Source of the DNA: Rhizobium sp. CC-YZS058
GTDB taxonomy: Bacteria; Pseudomonadota; Alphaproteobacteria; Rhizobiales; Rhizobiaceae
Direction of reading: 5' to 3'
Assembly: GCF_034720595.1 (NCBI RefSeq)
Contig: NZ_JAYESJ010000001.1
Coordinates: 3,064,001 to 3,128,000, forward strand
Length of the DNA stretch: 64,000 nt
In this document: positions 48,480 through 58,864 of the stretch, one piece after another
How the letters are laid out: every line of letters starts with the position of its first letter
Position numbering within the stretch: position 1 is the stretch's first letter
The notes under the pieces: generated by a model
The model's input: only the letters and a program-made list of their open reading frames with translations
What the model was told of the DNA's origin: nothing
The model's database searches: none
Made by a program: the position numbers and the translations under genes

Positions 48480-48767
48480 ATGATGAAGACGCATCCTCAT
48501 CCGAGGTCCCTTCTTCGGGACGATGTGCTGGAACCGCTGGGTATCGAGGTCACCGAGGCGGCGCGACGTCTGGGCGTTGCGCGCACCACCCTGTCGCGTG
48601 TCTTGAACGGGCATTCTGGTATCAGCCCGGACCTTGCTTATCGACTCGAGCTTGCCGGGGTCAGCACGGCACGCTTCTGGATGATTCTGCAGACGAACTA
48701 TGAATTATGGAAAGCGCGGCAGCACGAGCCCCCGCATGTCGAGCCCCTGCGCCCTGAAGCCGCGTAG
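48480..48767 (+). CDS. higA: HigA antitoxin
   Basis: The 95-residue XRE-type protein has the HigA pattern: HPRSLLRDDVLEPLGIEVTEAARRLGVARTTLSRVLNG and a C-terminal helix with ARFWMILQTNYELWKA. It binds the toxin and represses the operon. GAGG 7 bases upstream supports the ATG at 48480. It is intact although the toxin start is doubtful. Confidence 0.88.
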   Translation: MMKTHPHPRSLLRDDVLEPLGIEVTEAARRLGVARTTLSRVLNGHSGISPDLAYRLELAGVSTARFWMILQTNYELWKARQHEPPHVEPLRPEAA

Positions 48768-48779
48768 CTGGCAAGTCCA

Positions 48780-50014
48780 ATGGGACGCCACGAGACGGTC
48801 CGCACGCCGCAACTCGGCGAACGCATTGCGCTCTATGCATGTCTGACCGCGCTGACAGCGTTCAGCATCGATGCGATGCTGCCGGGATTGCCGCTGATTG
48901 AAACGGCGCTTGCCCCCTCGCCGCCCCTCTCGACGCAGCACGTCATCTCGCTCTTCATTTTCGGCATGGCGCTGGGCGAACTTGTTCTCGGGCCCGTGTC
49001 CGATGCCACCGGCCGAAAGCCGGCGCTTCTCGCCGGGCTTGCGCTCTATGGCCTCGGCACCCTTCTCGCCGTCTCGGCCGGGTCGCTGGAGACTCTTGTT
49101 TGCGCGCGTGTGCTGCAAGGCATCGGCGTGGCCGGGCCGAAGATTGCCACGCGGGCCATGATCCGTGATCAGTTTGCCGGCGCGCAGATGGCGCGGATTC
49201 TTTCGCTGATCTTCACCCTGTTCATCCTGGTGCCGCTGCTGGCGCCCTGGCTCGGGCAAACAATCATGATGGCGTTCGGCTGGCGCAGCCTCTTCGTGCT
49301 GTCGCTCGCGCTCGCGCTGATGCTTGGGCTCTGGCTGGCTCTCCGGCATCCGGAGACGCTTGATCCTGCGTCCAGGATCCCCCTCCGCCCCACCCTGCTT
49401 CTCGCTAATGGGCGCCGCATCCTTGGCCATCGCCGCGTGTCGAGCCTTATTGTCGCAACCGGGCTGGTCTTCGGCGCGCAGCTTTTCTTCCTGTCCACCG
49501 CAGCGGACCTCTTTGCCGAGGTCTATGGCATCTCCGAAGGGCTGCCTCTGGTTCTCGCCTTGTTTTCCGCCGGCCTCGGGCTCGCCTCCTTCGCGAATGC
49601 GCGGCTGGTTCAGCGGCTCGGTTCGGAGCCGATCACGCGCAGGGCGTTTCAAGGGCTGGGCGCGACGGGGCTGATGATGCTGATTGCCAGTTTCGGACCT
49701 GATGGGCGGCCTTCCCTGCCGCCGTTTCTGGCGCTGGGTCTTGCAGCCTTCTTCTGCATCGGCCTGCTGTTCGGCAATCTCAACGCGCTGGCCATGCAGC
49801 CGCTCGGCCGGCTGGCCGGGCTCGGCAGTTCGATCGTCGCCTCCGGCTCGAGCCTGATCGCGACGCTCTTCGCCGTCGCGCTCGGCGCCATCACCCGCGC
49901 AACGCCCACGGTGCTCGCCGCAGCCTTCACGCTTGCCGGGATCGGCGGGCTCCTGTTGCTGGAGGCCGGCCGACGAGATGGATCGTCCCCGGCGGAGCCG
50001 ATCGGAGAGAAGCC

Positions 50015-50027
<13 letters not shown>
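48780..50027 (+). CDS. Bcr/CflA-type MFS drug exporter
   Basis: The 415-residue protein has 12 predicted helices, with the antiporter motif ATGRKPALLAGLALYGLG after helix 2 and ARVLQGIGVAGPK in helix 4. The opening (IDAMLPGLPLI) is that of Bcr/CflA drug resistance transporters. Its 3' end overlaps that of aglK by 13 bases on the other strand. It starts 12 bases after higA, but a functional link is unlikely. Confidence 0.87.
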
Positions 50028-51103
<1,076 letters not shown>

Positions 51104-51132
51104 GATGGCCTCCTTTCTCTGTTTCGCCGCGC

Positions 51133-52791
51133 TTACACGAGCCGGGCGAAGAAGCCGCTCCAGGCGGGCAATGTGATGCGTTCATCGCCAAGATGCGAAT
51201 CAAATCCGTGGCCGCCAAGCACGTCGAGGCGCTCTTCCGGACGCGGCGCGGTCACCGGTTCGGCGCTGAGATTGAACAGGCAGAACAGGGTCTCGTTGCC
51301 AAAGGTCCGGTGGAAACCGAGCAGCGGCGCCTCATAGGGCTTGAACTCAATCTCGCCCTTGGCGAAGGCGGGATGACGCTTCCGGAATGCCAGGAAGCGG
51401 CGGTAATGATGAAGAACGGAGCGCATGTCCTGCTCCTGAACCGACACCGCCCGCGGCAGGTGTTCGGCCGGCACCGGCAGCCAGGGCCGGCTTTCGCCGA
51501 AGCCGCCATTCGCCTCGTCCGCGTGCCAGACCATCGGCGTGCGGCACCCGTCGCGGCCCTTGAAGTCCGGCCAGAACTGGATGCCATAGGGATCCTGCAG
51601 ATCCTCGAAAGCCAGCTCGGCCTCCGGCAGGGCCAGTTCTTCGCCCTGATAGATGCAGACCGAGCCGCGCAGCGACATCAGGAGGCTCGCGAGGAATTTC
51701 GCATGGGCATCGTGATCGGCGATATCCTGGCCCCAGCGCGAGACATGGCGAATGACATCATGGTTGGAAAAGGCCCAGCAGGCCCAGCCTTCCGGCGCGG
51801 CCCGTTCGAAGGCGTGCTGGACTTCCGCCACGCGCGCCGGCGTCAGCGGATCCGGCGCCAGGAATTCGAAGGCGTAGCACATGTGCATCTTGTCGCCGCC
51901 GGAGGTGTACTGGCCGGCGATTTCGAGACCGATCTGGCTGTCGCCGACCTCGCCGACAGCGGCGATCGCCGGATACTCGTCCATCACCGCGCGGAAACGG
52001 CGCAGGAAGGCCAGGTTTTCCGGCTGGTTCTTGTCGTAGAGATGTTCCTGGTAGTTGTAGGGGTTCACGGCCGGCGCCGTGGTGGCGTTGCGGCGCTCGG
52101 GCGCCAGGGCCGGGTTGTCACGCAGCTGACGGTCGTGGAAGTAGAAGTTGATCGTGTCGAGGCGGAACCCATCGACCCCGCGGTCCAGCCAGAAGCGCTC
52201 GATCGAGAGCAGCGCGTCCTGAACCTCGACATTGTGCAGGTTCAGGTCGGGCTGCGAGGTCAGGAAGTTGTGCATGTAGTACTGCAGGCGCGTGGCATCC
52301 CACTGCCAGGCGGAACCGCCGAAGATCGACAGCCAATTGTTGGGCGGCGTGCCATCCGGCTTGGAATCCGCCCAGACATACCAGTCTGACTTGGGATTGA
52401 AGCGGGAGGAGCGGCTTTCCACGAACCAGGCATGCTGGTCGGAAGTATGAGACAGGACCAGATCGATCATCACCCGGATGCCGAGCCGGTGCGCTTCGGC
52501 GATCAGCGCATCGAAATCGGCGAGCTGGCCGAAGATCGGATCGACATTGGTGTAGTCGGAGACGTCGTAGCCGAAATCCTTCATGGGCGACATGAAGAAG
52601 GGCGAGATCCAGATCGCATCGACACCGAGCGCGGCGACATAGGGCAGACGGGCGGTAATGCCCTTCAGGTCGCCGATGCCGTCGCCGTTGGAGTCCTGAT
52701 AGGAGCGCGGATAGATCTGGTAAATCACCGCGCCGCGCCACCAGTCGCGGTCAGCGACGAGGCTCGATGCTGTCGAAGGGGCAGTCGTCAT
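51133..52791 (-). CDS. aglA: Alpha-glucosidase AglA (GH13)
   Basis: The 552-residue cytoplasmic enzyme has the GH13 regions: VIYQIYPRSYQDSNGDGIGD, GFRLDTINF with nucleophile D212, GEVGD with acid/base E281, and FSNHDVIRH. It splits sucrose, trehalose or maltose-type sugars imported by AglEFGK. The ATG at 52791 gives the usual N-terminus; a TTG at 52815 with a nearer ribosome site is possible. Confidence 0.93.
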   Translation of the reverse strand: MTTAPSTASSLVADRDWWRGAVIYQIYPRSYQDSNGDGIGDLKGITARLPYVAALGVDAIWISPFFMSPMKDFGYDVSDYTNVDPIFGQLADFDALIAEAHRLGIRVMIDLVLSHTSDQHAWFVESRSSRFNPKSDWYVWADSKPDGTPPNNWLSIFGGSAWQWDATRLQYYMHNFLTSQPDLNLHNVEVQDALLSIERFWLDRGVDGFRLDTINFYFHDRQLRDNPALAPERRNATTAPAVNPYNYQEHLYDKNQPENLAFLRRFRAVMDEYPAIAAVGEVGDSQIGLEIAGQYTSGGDKMHMCYAFEFLAPDPLTPARVAEVQHAFERAAPEGWACWAFSNHDVIRHVSRWGQDIADHDAHAKFLASLLMSLRGSVCIYQGEELALPEAELAFEDLQDPYGIQFWPDFKGRDGCRTPMVWHADEANGGFGESRPWLPVPAEHLPRAVSVQEQDMRSVLHHYRRFLAFRKRHPAFAKGEIEFKPYEAPLLGFHRTFGNETLFCLFNLSAEPVTAPRPEERLDVLGGHGFDSHLGDERITLPAWSGFFARLV

Positions 52792-52819
52792 GGGATAGGA
52801 ATGGTCCTTGTACAAGGGA

Positions 52820-53965
52820 TTAGCCGCCTTTGACAGAGCCGGCGAGCAAGCCGCGCACGAGGTAGCGCTGCAGGCCGAAGAAAACGATAAGAGGGATGAT
52901 GATGGTGATGAAGGCCGAGGCTGTCAAAATCTCCCAGTTGCCGCCGCGCGAGCCGAGAAGGTTTACCAGGCGGCCGGTCAGCACCAGTTCGTTGTTGCCG
53001 GTGCCGAGGAAGACGATGGCCACCAGAAGGTCGTTCCAGGTCCAGAGGAACTGGAAGATGGCGAAGGACGCCAGCGCCGGGAAGGAGAGCGGCAGAATGA
53101 TCTTGATGAAGATATCGAAATCGCTGGCGCCATCCACCCGGGCCGATTCCATGATCTCGCGCGGCAGGCCGGCCATGTAGTTGCGCAGCAGATAGATGGC
53201 GAGCGGCAGGCCGAAGCCCATATGGGCGAGCCAGATGCCGAGATAGGTCTTGGACGGCACGCCGAGAAAGGCGCCGACGCCGTTGTAAAGCTTCAAAAGC
53301 GGGATCAGCGACATCTGCAGCGGCACGACCAGCAGCCCCACCACCACGGCGATGAGGATGGCGCGGCCGGGAAAGGGCATCCAGGCCAGCGCATAGGCGG
53401 CAAAGGCGGCAACCAGGATCGGAATGATGGTGGCGGGCACCGAAACGGTCAGCGAATTGATGAAGGAGGCGCCGATACCCTCGGCGTTCAGCACCTCGCG
53501 GTAATTGTCGAAGGTGAAGCGCGGCGGAATCGCGGCATTCAGGAAGATGCGCTGGCCACGTCCCTCCTCCATGCGCGTATCGGAGACGATCTCGAAGCGG
53601 CCATCCTCCTGCACGGTCAGCCGCTCGCCATCGGCAAGCGTTGCGGTTTCGCCGGCCTTGAAGGCGGCGGGTTCGCGGCTGCTGAAGCCGAAGGTCGAAA
53701 CCTTGGCGGCGGCATTGTCGAGGACATTGCCGGCAATGACGAACTTACCGTCTTTCTCGACCTGGGCCTCCGCGCCGGGTGCGCGATAGGTGATCGCCTG
53801 GCTGGAGGTCGACAGGGCCGTCCACCAGCCGGAAACGGCGAGCTGATCCTTGTCGCGCAGCGAGGAGATGAGCAGGCCGGCGGTGGGCAGGGTCCAGAGC
53901 GCGACGATCAGCAGAACCGAGAGATGAACGAGGAGGACAAGCGGAGAACGTTTCGATGCGATCAT
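52820..53965 (-). CDS. aglG: Alpha-glucoside permease AglG
   Basis: The 381-residue MalG-type permease has helix 1 (about 8-35), a large periplasmic insert (about 40-140) characteristic of AglG, then the five-helix core with the EAA loop ESARVDGASDFDIFIKIILPLSFP. It starts one base before the aglF stop region ends, in a tight operon. Confidence 0.93.
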   Translation of the reverse strand: MIASKRSPLVLLVHLSVLLIVALWTLPTAGLLISSLRDKDQLAVSGWWTALSTSSQAITYRAPGAEAQVEKDGKFVIAGNVLDNAAAKVSTFGFSSREPAAFKAGETATLADGERLTVQEDGRFEIVSDTRMEEGRGQRIFLNAAIPPRFTFDNYREVLNAEGIGASFINSLTVSVPATIIPILVAAFAAYALAWMPFPGRAILIAVVVGLLVVPLQMSLIPLLKLYNGVGAFLGVPSKTYLGIWLAHMGFGLPLAIYLLRNYMAGLPREIMESARVDGASDFDIFIKIILPLSFPALASFAIFQFLWTWNDLLVAIVFLGTGNNELVLTGRLVNLLGSRGGNWEILTASAFITIIIPLIVFFGLQRYLVRGLLAGSVKGG

Positions 53966-53966
53966 G

Positions 53967-54977
53967 TCAATGGGCCTTCATCTCGCGGGTCGCATTGCGG
54001 ATGTTCCAGATCATGATCGGAACGACCAGCACCATGATGACCACCGCGATCGAGGCGCCGCGGCCGAAATCCCCGCCGCCCCGGAACATCCAGTCGAACA
54101 TGAGATTGGCGAGAACCTGTGTCTGCCATTGCCCGTTGGTCATGGCGAGCACGATATCGAAGACCTTGAGCACCAGGATGGTGATGGTCGTCCAGACGAC
54201 GGCGATGGTGCCCCAGATCTGCGGGATCATGATCTTGAAGAAGATCTGCAGCCCATTGGCCCCGTCGATCACCGCGGCTTCCACCGTTTCCTCCGGAATG
54301 CCGCGCAGGGCGGCGGAGAGAATGACCATGGCAAAGCCGGTCTGGATCCAGATGAGGATGACCATCAGGAAGAAACTGTTCCAGAAGGGGATGGTGACCC
54401 AGGCCTGCGGCTCGCCGCCGAAGGCGGTGACGATGGCGTTGAGCAGGCCGATCTGCTCGCTGCCGGCGGCCCGATAGTCGTAGATGAATTTCCAGATGAC
54501 GGCGGCGCCGACGAAGGAAATCGCCATCGGCATGAAAATCAGCGTCTTGGCGATGTTGCCCCACCAGATGCGGTCGGTCAGCGCGGCGATGATCAGGCCG
54601 AAGAAGGTCGAGAGCGCCGGAACGACCAGCAGCCACAGGAAATTGTTAAAGATCGACTGGCGGAATTCGCCGTCGCTGAACATCCAGAAATAATTGGCGA
54701 GGCCGACGAAGCGCTGGCCCTCGCGATCATGGAAGGACAGCCAGACCGACTCGATCACCGGGTAGATCAGATAGATCGTCATGGCGAAGAGTGCGGGGAA
54801 GAGAAAGAGCCAGGGTCGGATCGCGTTGGTAATTCGCAGGTTCCGAGAGGCTGCTGCACCGCTCCTGCCCTTGGAAGGAAAGATCAGGTCCAGGATCAGG
54901 TTCGTCACATAGAAATAGGCTGCGCAGGCGAGGACGCCGGCCGCCATGGTGACGACGGCGAGTGCTAGTTGCTCCAT
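53967..54977 (-). CDS. aglF: Alpha-glucoside permease AglF
   Basis: The 336-residue MalF-type permease has an N-terminal helix pair and an EAA loop EAAVIDGANGLQIFFKIMIPQ. It pairs with AglG. It is separated from aglE by 104 bases containing a strong hairpin. Confidence 0.92.
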   Translation of the reverse strand: MEQLALAVVTMAAGVLACAAYFYVTNLILDLIFPSKGRSGAAASRNLRITNAIRPWLFLFPALFAMTIYLIYPVIESVWLSFHDREGQRFVGLANYFWMFSDGEFRQSIFNNFLWLLVVPALSTFFGLIIAALTDRIWWGNIAKTLIFMPMAISFVGAAVIWKFIYDYRAAGSEQIGLLNAIVTAFGGEPQAWVTIPFWNSFFLMVILIWIQTGFAMVILSAALRGIPEETVEAAVIDGANGLQIFFKIMIPQIWGTIAVVWTTITILVLKVFDIVLAMTNGQWQTQVLANLMFDWMFRGGGDFGRGASIAVVIMVLVVPIMIWNIRNATREMKAH

Positions 54978-55020
54978 GATTCCCCCTTGGAGACAGAGGC
55001 TGCCCCCTGGTACGTCGTTG

Positions 55021-55048
55021 CCGCCGCCCGGCCTTGCCCGGGCGACGG
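55021..55048 (-). terminator. Hairpin between aglE and aglF
   Basis: Eleven-base stem (one G-U pair) with a 6-base loop, 33 bases past the aglE stop. There is no T-run, so it is more likely an mRNA-stabilising hairpin that keeps aglE message high. Confidence 0.6.
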
Positions 55049-55081
55049 TTTTCTGCGCCTTTATGGCTTGTTTGCAGTCGA

Positions 55082-56446
55082 TTACTTGATCGCGTCCCAG
55101 GCCTTCTGGATTTCGGCGCCGACATCGGCTGCGGACTTGCCGCCCACGAAATCCACCATGCCGGTCCAGAATGCGCCGGCCCCGATCTTGCCCGGCATCA
55201 GGTCCGAGCCGTCGAAGCGGAAGGTGGTCGCATTCAGCAGGATCTCGCCCTGCTTCTTCATCGGGCCGTTGGCATAGGCATCCTGGTTGACCGACTTGTA
55301 CGGCGTCAGGAAGCTCGACTGCGCCATCCAGACTTCATGCGCGATCGGCGTCTTCAGGAACTCCAGGAAACCGCGCGAGGCGGGGGAGTCCTTGGTGATC
55401 ATCGCCAGCGTACCGGCACCGAGCACCGGATTGCCGAGTTCCGGCTTGCTGGCATAGGGCGGCAAGAAGAAGAAGTCGACATCTTCCCCGACCTTGGTGC
55501 CTTCCGGGAAGAAGGACGGGATGAAGGAGCCCTGATGGTGCAGGTAGCACTTCGGCGGCGAGGCGAAGAGACCCTTCGGGCTGTCGCGGAAGTCGGTCGA
55601 GGCCACGGCCTGCGAGCCACCGTCCACGAATTTCGGGTTCTTGGCGAACCAGCCGAATTCATCCAGCGCACCGGTCACGGCGGCATCGGTGAAGGGGATG
55701 CCGTTGGTGACCCACTTGTCGTAGGTTTCCGGCGACTGCGTGCGCAGCATCAGGTCTTCCACCCAGTCGGTGGCCGGCCAGCCGGTCGCGCCGCCCGAAC
55801 CGAGACCGATGCACCACGGCGTGCCGCCGTCGGCAACGATCTTCTCGGTCAGCGCCTTCAGGTCTTCCATCGTCTTCGGAACTTCGTAACCGGCATCCTC
55901 GAAGTTTTCCGGCACGTACCAGACGAGCGACTTCACGTCGATCTTGTAGGGGAAGGCGTAGAGGGCCTTCGCGCCGTCCTTACCCGTATAGGTCGAAAGA
56001 TCGACCCAGGACTGGCCGGCAGAATAGTTGTCCATCAACCACTTCTGCGTGTCTTCGCCGAGCGGGGTCAGGTAGCCCTTGGAGGCCAGATCGCCGATCA
56101 GGCCCGGCTGCGGGAGAATGGCGACATTCGGCGGGCTGCCGGCCTGGGTGTCGATGACGATCTGCTGTTCGTAATTCTCAGACGACGAATACTTGACGTC
56201 GGCGCCCGTTGCTTCGCGGAAATAGTCGAGCACGGATTCGAAGAGCGCCTGGTCTTCGCCGCGCCAGGGGCCGAAGATCGTCAGGGTCTGGCCCTTCAGG
56301 TCATGGCCCTTCTTGAACTCCTCGAAGCTCGCCCAATTGAACTTCGAATCTTCGCCCGGCTTGAACTTGAGCTCGGCCGCGGCCAGCGGGCCGGCAAGCA
56401 GGGCCAGAGCGCATGCACTCAAAAGGAAAGTCTTTCTCAACGCCAT
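55082..56446 (-). CDS. aglE: Alpha-glucoside-binding periplasmic protein AglE
   Basis: The 454-residue family 1 solute-binding protein has a signal peptide (about 1-23, ending AAA) and the AglE pattern ending DVGAEIQKAWDAIK. The start at 56446 is supported by GGGAGG just upstream and by the signal peptide. First gene of aglEFGAK. Confidence 0.92.
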   Translation of the reverse strand: MALRKTFLLSACALALLAGPLAAAELKFKPGEDSKFNWASFEEFKKGHDLKGQTLTIFGPWRGEDQALFESVLDYFREATGADVKYSSSENYEQQIVIDTQAGSPPNVAILPQPGLIGDLASKGYLTPLGEDTQKWLMDNYSAGQSWVDLSTYTGKDGAKALYAFPYKIDVKSLVWYVPENFEDAGYEVPKTMEDLKALTEKIVADGGTPWCIGLGSGGATGWPATDWVEDLMLRTQSPETYDKWVTNGIPFTDAAVTGALDEFGWFAKNPKFVDGGSQAVASTDFRDSPKGLFASPPKCYLHHQGSFIPSFFPEGTKVGEDVDFFFLPPYASKPELGNPVLGAGTLAMITKDSPASRGFLEFLKTPIAHEVWMAQSSFLTPYKSVNQDAYANGPMKKQGEILLNATTFRFDGSDLMPGKIGAGAFWTGMVDFVGGKSAADVGAEIQKAWDAIK

Positions 56447-56505
56447 ATCCTCCCTCGGGGTTGAAAGCGCCCTCGGTGATGTCCCACCTCTGGACATCCA
56501 TTCCT

Positions 56506-56556
56506 CAAAGCGCTTTGGATGCCGCTTACAAATCATCCTCTGCAGCATGAAGTCAA
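56506..56556 (-). promoter_or_regulatory. aglE promoter region with LacI-type operator
   Basis: A perfect 12-base palindrome CAAAGCGCTTTG (56506-56517) has the central AAGCGCTT typical of LacI-family operators. On the minus strand a -35-like TTGACT lies at 56556-56551, so the palindrome falls near the transcription start, where AglR could block initiation. A half site AAAGCGC lies at 56464-56470. Confidence 0.55.
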
Positions 56557-56731
56557 GCTAAAATTCAGTCCACCCTCATATGCGCCTGCACTTTTGCCGC
56601 GCAGCATAGGTTTGCAGTGCAGCAGCCGGATTTTCCCGTTTACCGGCTAAGGAGGCAGATGCTAACAGACGCACGTGGCAAGGCAACTCTCTGCCATCAT
56701 GCGTCCGGACGCAAGGGAGGTTCCCCCCGCA

Positions 56732-57784
56732 ATGAGCATCAAGCTGAAACAGCTGGCCGCGCATCTCGGGCTCTCCCAGACGACCGTCAGCCGCGCGCTG
56801 AACGGCTATCCCGAAGTGAACGAGGAAACGCGCCAGCGCGTGCTGGAGGCGGTGCGGGAGACCGGCTATCGGCCCAACAAGGCCGCCCAGCGCCTGGCGA
56901 CGGGGCGTGCCGGGTCGATCGGCCTCGTCATGCCCGTGGCGGCCGGCATCGAGACCGACGTGCATTTCAGCTCGTTCCTCTCCGGGCTCGGGGAAGCGGC
57001 GCAGCGCCACGATGTTCATCTGGTCATCAATCCGAGTTCGCCGGAGGAGGAGGAGACCACCTTCCGCCGGCTCGCGGCCAGCGGCAATGTCGATGCGCTG
57101 TTCATCGCCCATGTCCGGCGCGAGGATCCGCGGATCCCCATGCTGCGCACGCTGCAGATCCCCTACATGGTCCATGGCCGGGCGATCGGTCAGGGCGAGG
57201 ACTATCCCTTTCTCGACATCGACAACGAAGGCGCCTTCTATGATGCGGCGCGGCTCCTGATCGACCTCGGCCACCGCCGCATCGGGCTGATCAACGGCCA
57301 GGAGCAGCTGACCTTCTCGATCCGCCGCGAGACGGGCATGAAGAAAGCGCTCCTCGAAGCGGGTCTGCCGGTCGAGGATCTGCCGATCGACTATGGCTTC
57401 ATGACGGACGAGTTCGGCTATCGCGCCGCCACCCGCTTTCTCGAAGCGACCGTGCCGCCGACCGCCATCCTCTGTTCCAGTACGGTGATCGCGCTTGGTG
57501 CCGTGCGGGCGCTGAACCGCGCCGGGTTGAAGATCGGCGAGGATGTCTCGCTGATCGCCCATGACGACGTGCTGCCGCTGTTGAAGCCCGAGCACTTCAG
57601 CGTGCCGCTGACCACCACGACATCCTCTCTGCGCGCTGCCGGCGCCCGCGTGGCCGAACGGCTGATCGCCTCGCGCGAGCAGCCGAGCGATGCGCCGCCC
57701 GAACAGGAGCTCTGGCGCACGGAGCTGATCCGGCGCGAATCGACCGGGCCCGCTCCCCGCGTGCCACGGTCCGCCCGGATCTGA
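56732..57784 (+). CDS. aglR: AglR, LacI family repressor of the alpha-glucoside operon
   Basis: The 350-residue regulator has the LacI helix-turn-helix (KLKQLAAHLGLSQTTVSRALNGYPEVN) and a periplasmic-binding-type sugar domain from about 60. The start at 56732 is preferred since MSIKLKQLAAHL is the family opening and GGGAGG lies 11 bases upstream. Divergent from aglE. Confidence 0.92.
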   Translation: MSIKLKQLAAHLGLSQTTVSRALNGYPEVNEETRQRVLEAVRETGYRPNKAAQRLATGRAGSIGLVMPVAAGIETDVHFSSFLSGLGEAAQRHDVHLVINPSSPEEEETTFRRLAASGNVDALFIAHVRREDPRIPMLRTLQIPYMVHGRAIGQGEDYPFLDIDNEGAFYDAARLLIDLGHRRIGLINGQEQLTFSIRRETGMKKALLEAGLPVEDLPIDYGFMTDEFGYRAATRFLEATVPPTAILCSSTVIALGAVRALNRAGLKIGEDVSLIAHDDVLPLLKPEHFSVPLTTTTSSLRAAGARVAERLIASREQPSDAPPEQELWRTELIRRESTGPAPRVPRSARI

Positions 57785-57811
57785 GCCGTCCGCCGGCTCC
57801 AAACAGGCCGA

Positions 57812-58711
57812 TCAGAAGCGCGGCGGCGTGCGGCCGGCCACGCGGCTGGCGGCAATCAGCGTATTGGCCATCAGCATGGCGATGGTCATCGGCCCGACCC
57901 CGCCCGGCACCGGCGTGAGGACGCCGGCAACCGCTTCCACCGCCTGGAAATCGACATCGCCCACCAGCCGCGTCTTGCCCTCGCCGCGCTCCGGCGCCTC
58001 GATGCGGTTGATGCCGACATCGATCACCGTTGCGCCCGGCTTCACCCAGTCGGCCTTGACCATCATCGGCCGGCCGACCGCGGCAACGAGGATATCCGCC
58101 TCCCGGCAGACCGCGGCGAGATCGCGCGTGCGGGAATGGGCGATGGTTGTGGTGGCGTTGGCCGCTGTCAGCAGCGTTGCCATCGGCTTGCCGAACAGGT
58201 TCGAGCGGCCGATGACCACGGCGGAGAGGCCGGAGAGATCCTCCCCATGCACCTGGCGCACCAGAACCATGGCGCCGGCCGGCGTGCAGGACACGAGCCC
58301 GCCCGTCAGGTCACCCGTCGCCAGCTTTCCGGCATTGACCACGTGCAGGCCATCCACATCCTTTTCCGGCCGGATCGACTGGATGATCGGCTCGGCCTGC
58401 AGGTGCTTGGGCAGCGGCAGCTGCACAAGAATGCCGTGGATCGCCGGGTCGGCATTCAGCGTCTCGACCAGGGCGGCCAGGGCCTCCTGGCTGGTCTCTT
58501 CCGGCAGCGTGTGCTGGATCGAGGTAAAGCCGCATTCCTTGGCCATGCGGCTTTTCGCGCCGACATAGGCATGGCTGGCCGGGTCGTTGCCGACGATCAC
58601 CACCGCCAGGCCGGGGCGCAGCCCTGCCTCCTGCTCCAGAGAGGCCGTTGCCTGCTTCACGCGGTCGATGACCGACGCGGCCACCTGCTTGCCGTCGATG
58701 ACGATGCTCAT
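57812..58711 (-). CDS. folD: Bifunctional methylene-THF dehydrogenase/cyclohydrolase
   Basis: The 299-residue enzyme has [13 protein letters not shown] with the catalytic Lys, VQLPLPKHL, the NADP site [11 protein letters not shown] and [12 protein letters not shown]. It makes 10-formyl-THF for purine and initiator tRNA synthesis. AGGAG lies 7 bases before the ATG. It converges with aglR. Confidence 0.96.
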   Translation of the reverse strand: MSIVIDGKQVAASVIDRVKQATASLEQEAGLRPGLAVVIVGNDPASHAYVGAKSRMAKECGFTSIQHTLPEETSQEALAALVETLNADPAIHGILVQLPLPKHLQAEPIIQSIRPEKDVDGLHVVNAGKLATGDLTGGLVSCTPAGAMVLVRQVHGEDLSGLSAVVIGRSNLFGKPMATLLTAANATTTIAHSRTRDLAAVCREADILVAAVGRPMMVKADWVKPGATVIDVGINRIEAPERGEGKTRLVGDVDFQAVEAVAGVLTPVPGGVGPMTIAMLMANTLIAASRVAGRTPPRF

Positions 58712-58864
58712 GCAATGCTCCTGCCGTGATCGCTCGTTGCGCCAGTCTCGGGCCTTGCCGCGTCCAGCGCTGGCCCGTCTGCGTCCTATGCTGGTCTGGC
58801 AGGAGAAATTCAAGGGATCCGAAGGACGTATGGCCGGCAAGGCCGGCTTTGCCCGAGCGGCGGT

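Noticed and set aside
48106-48767. higBA considered as part of a mobile island
   Set aside because: No integrase, attachment repeats or IS ends were seen around it, and the neighbours are core genes.
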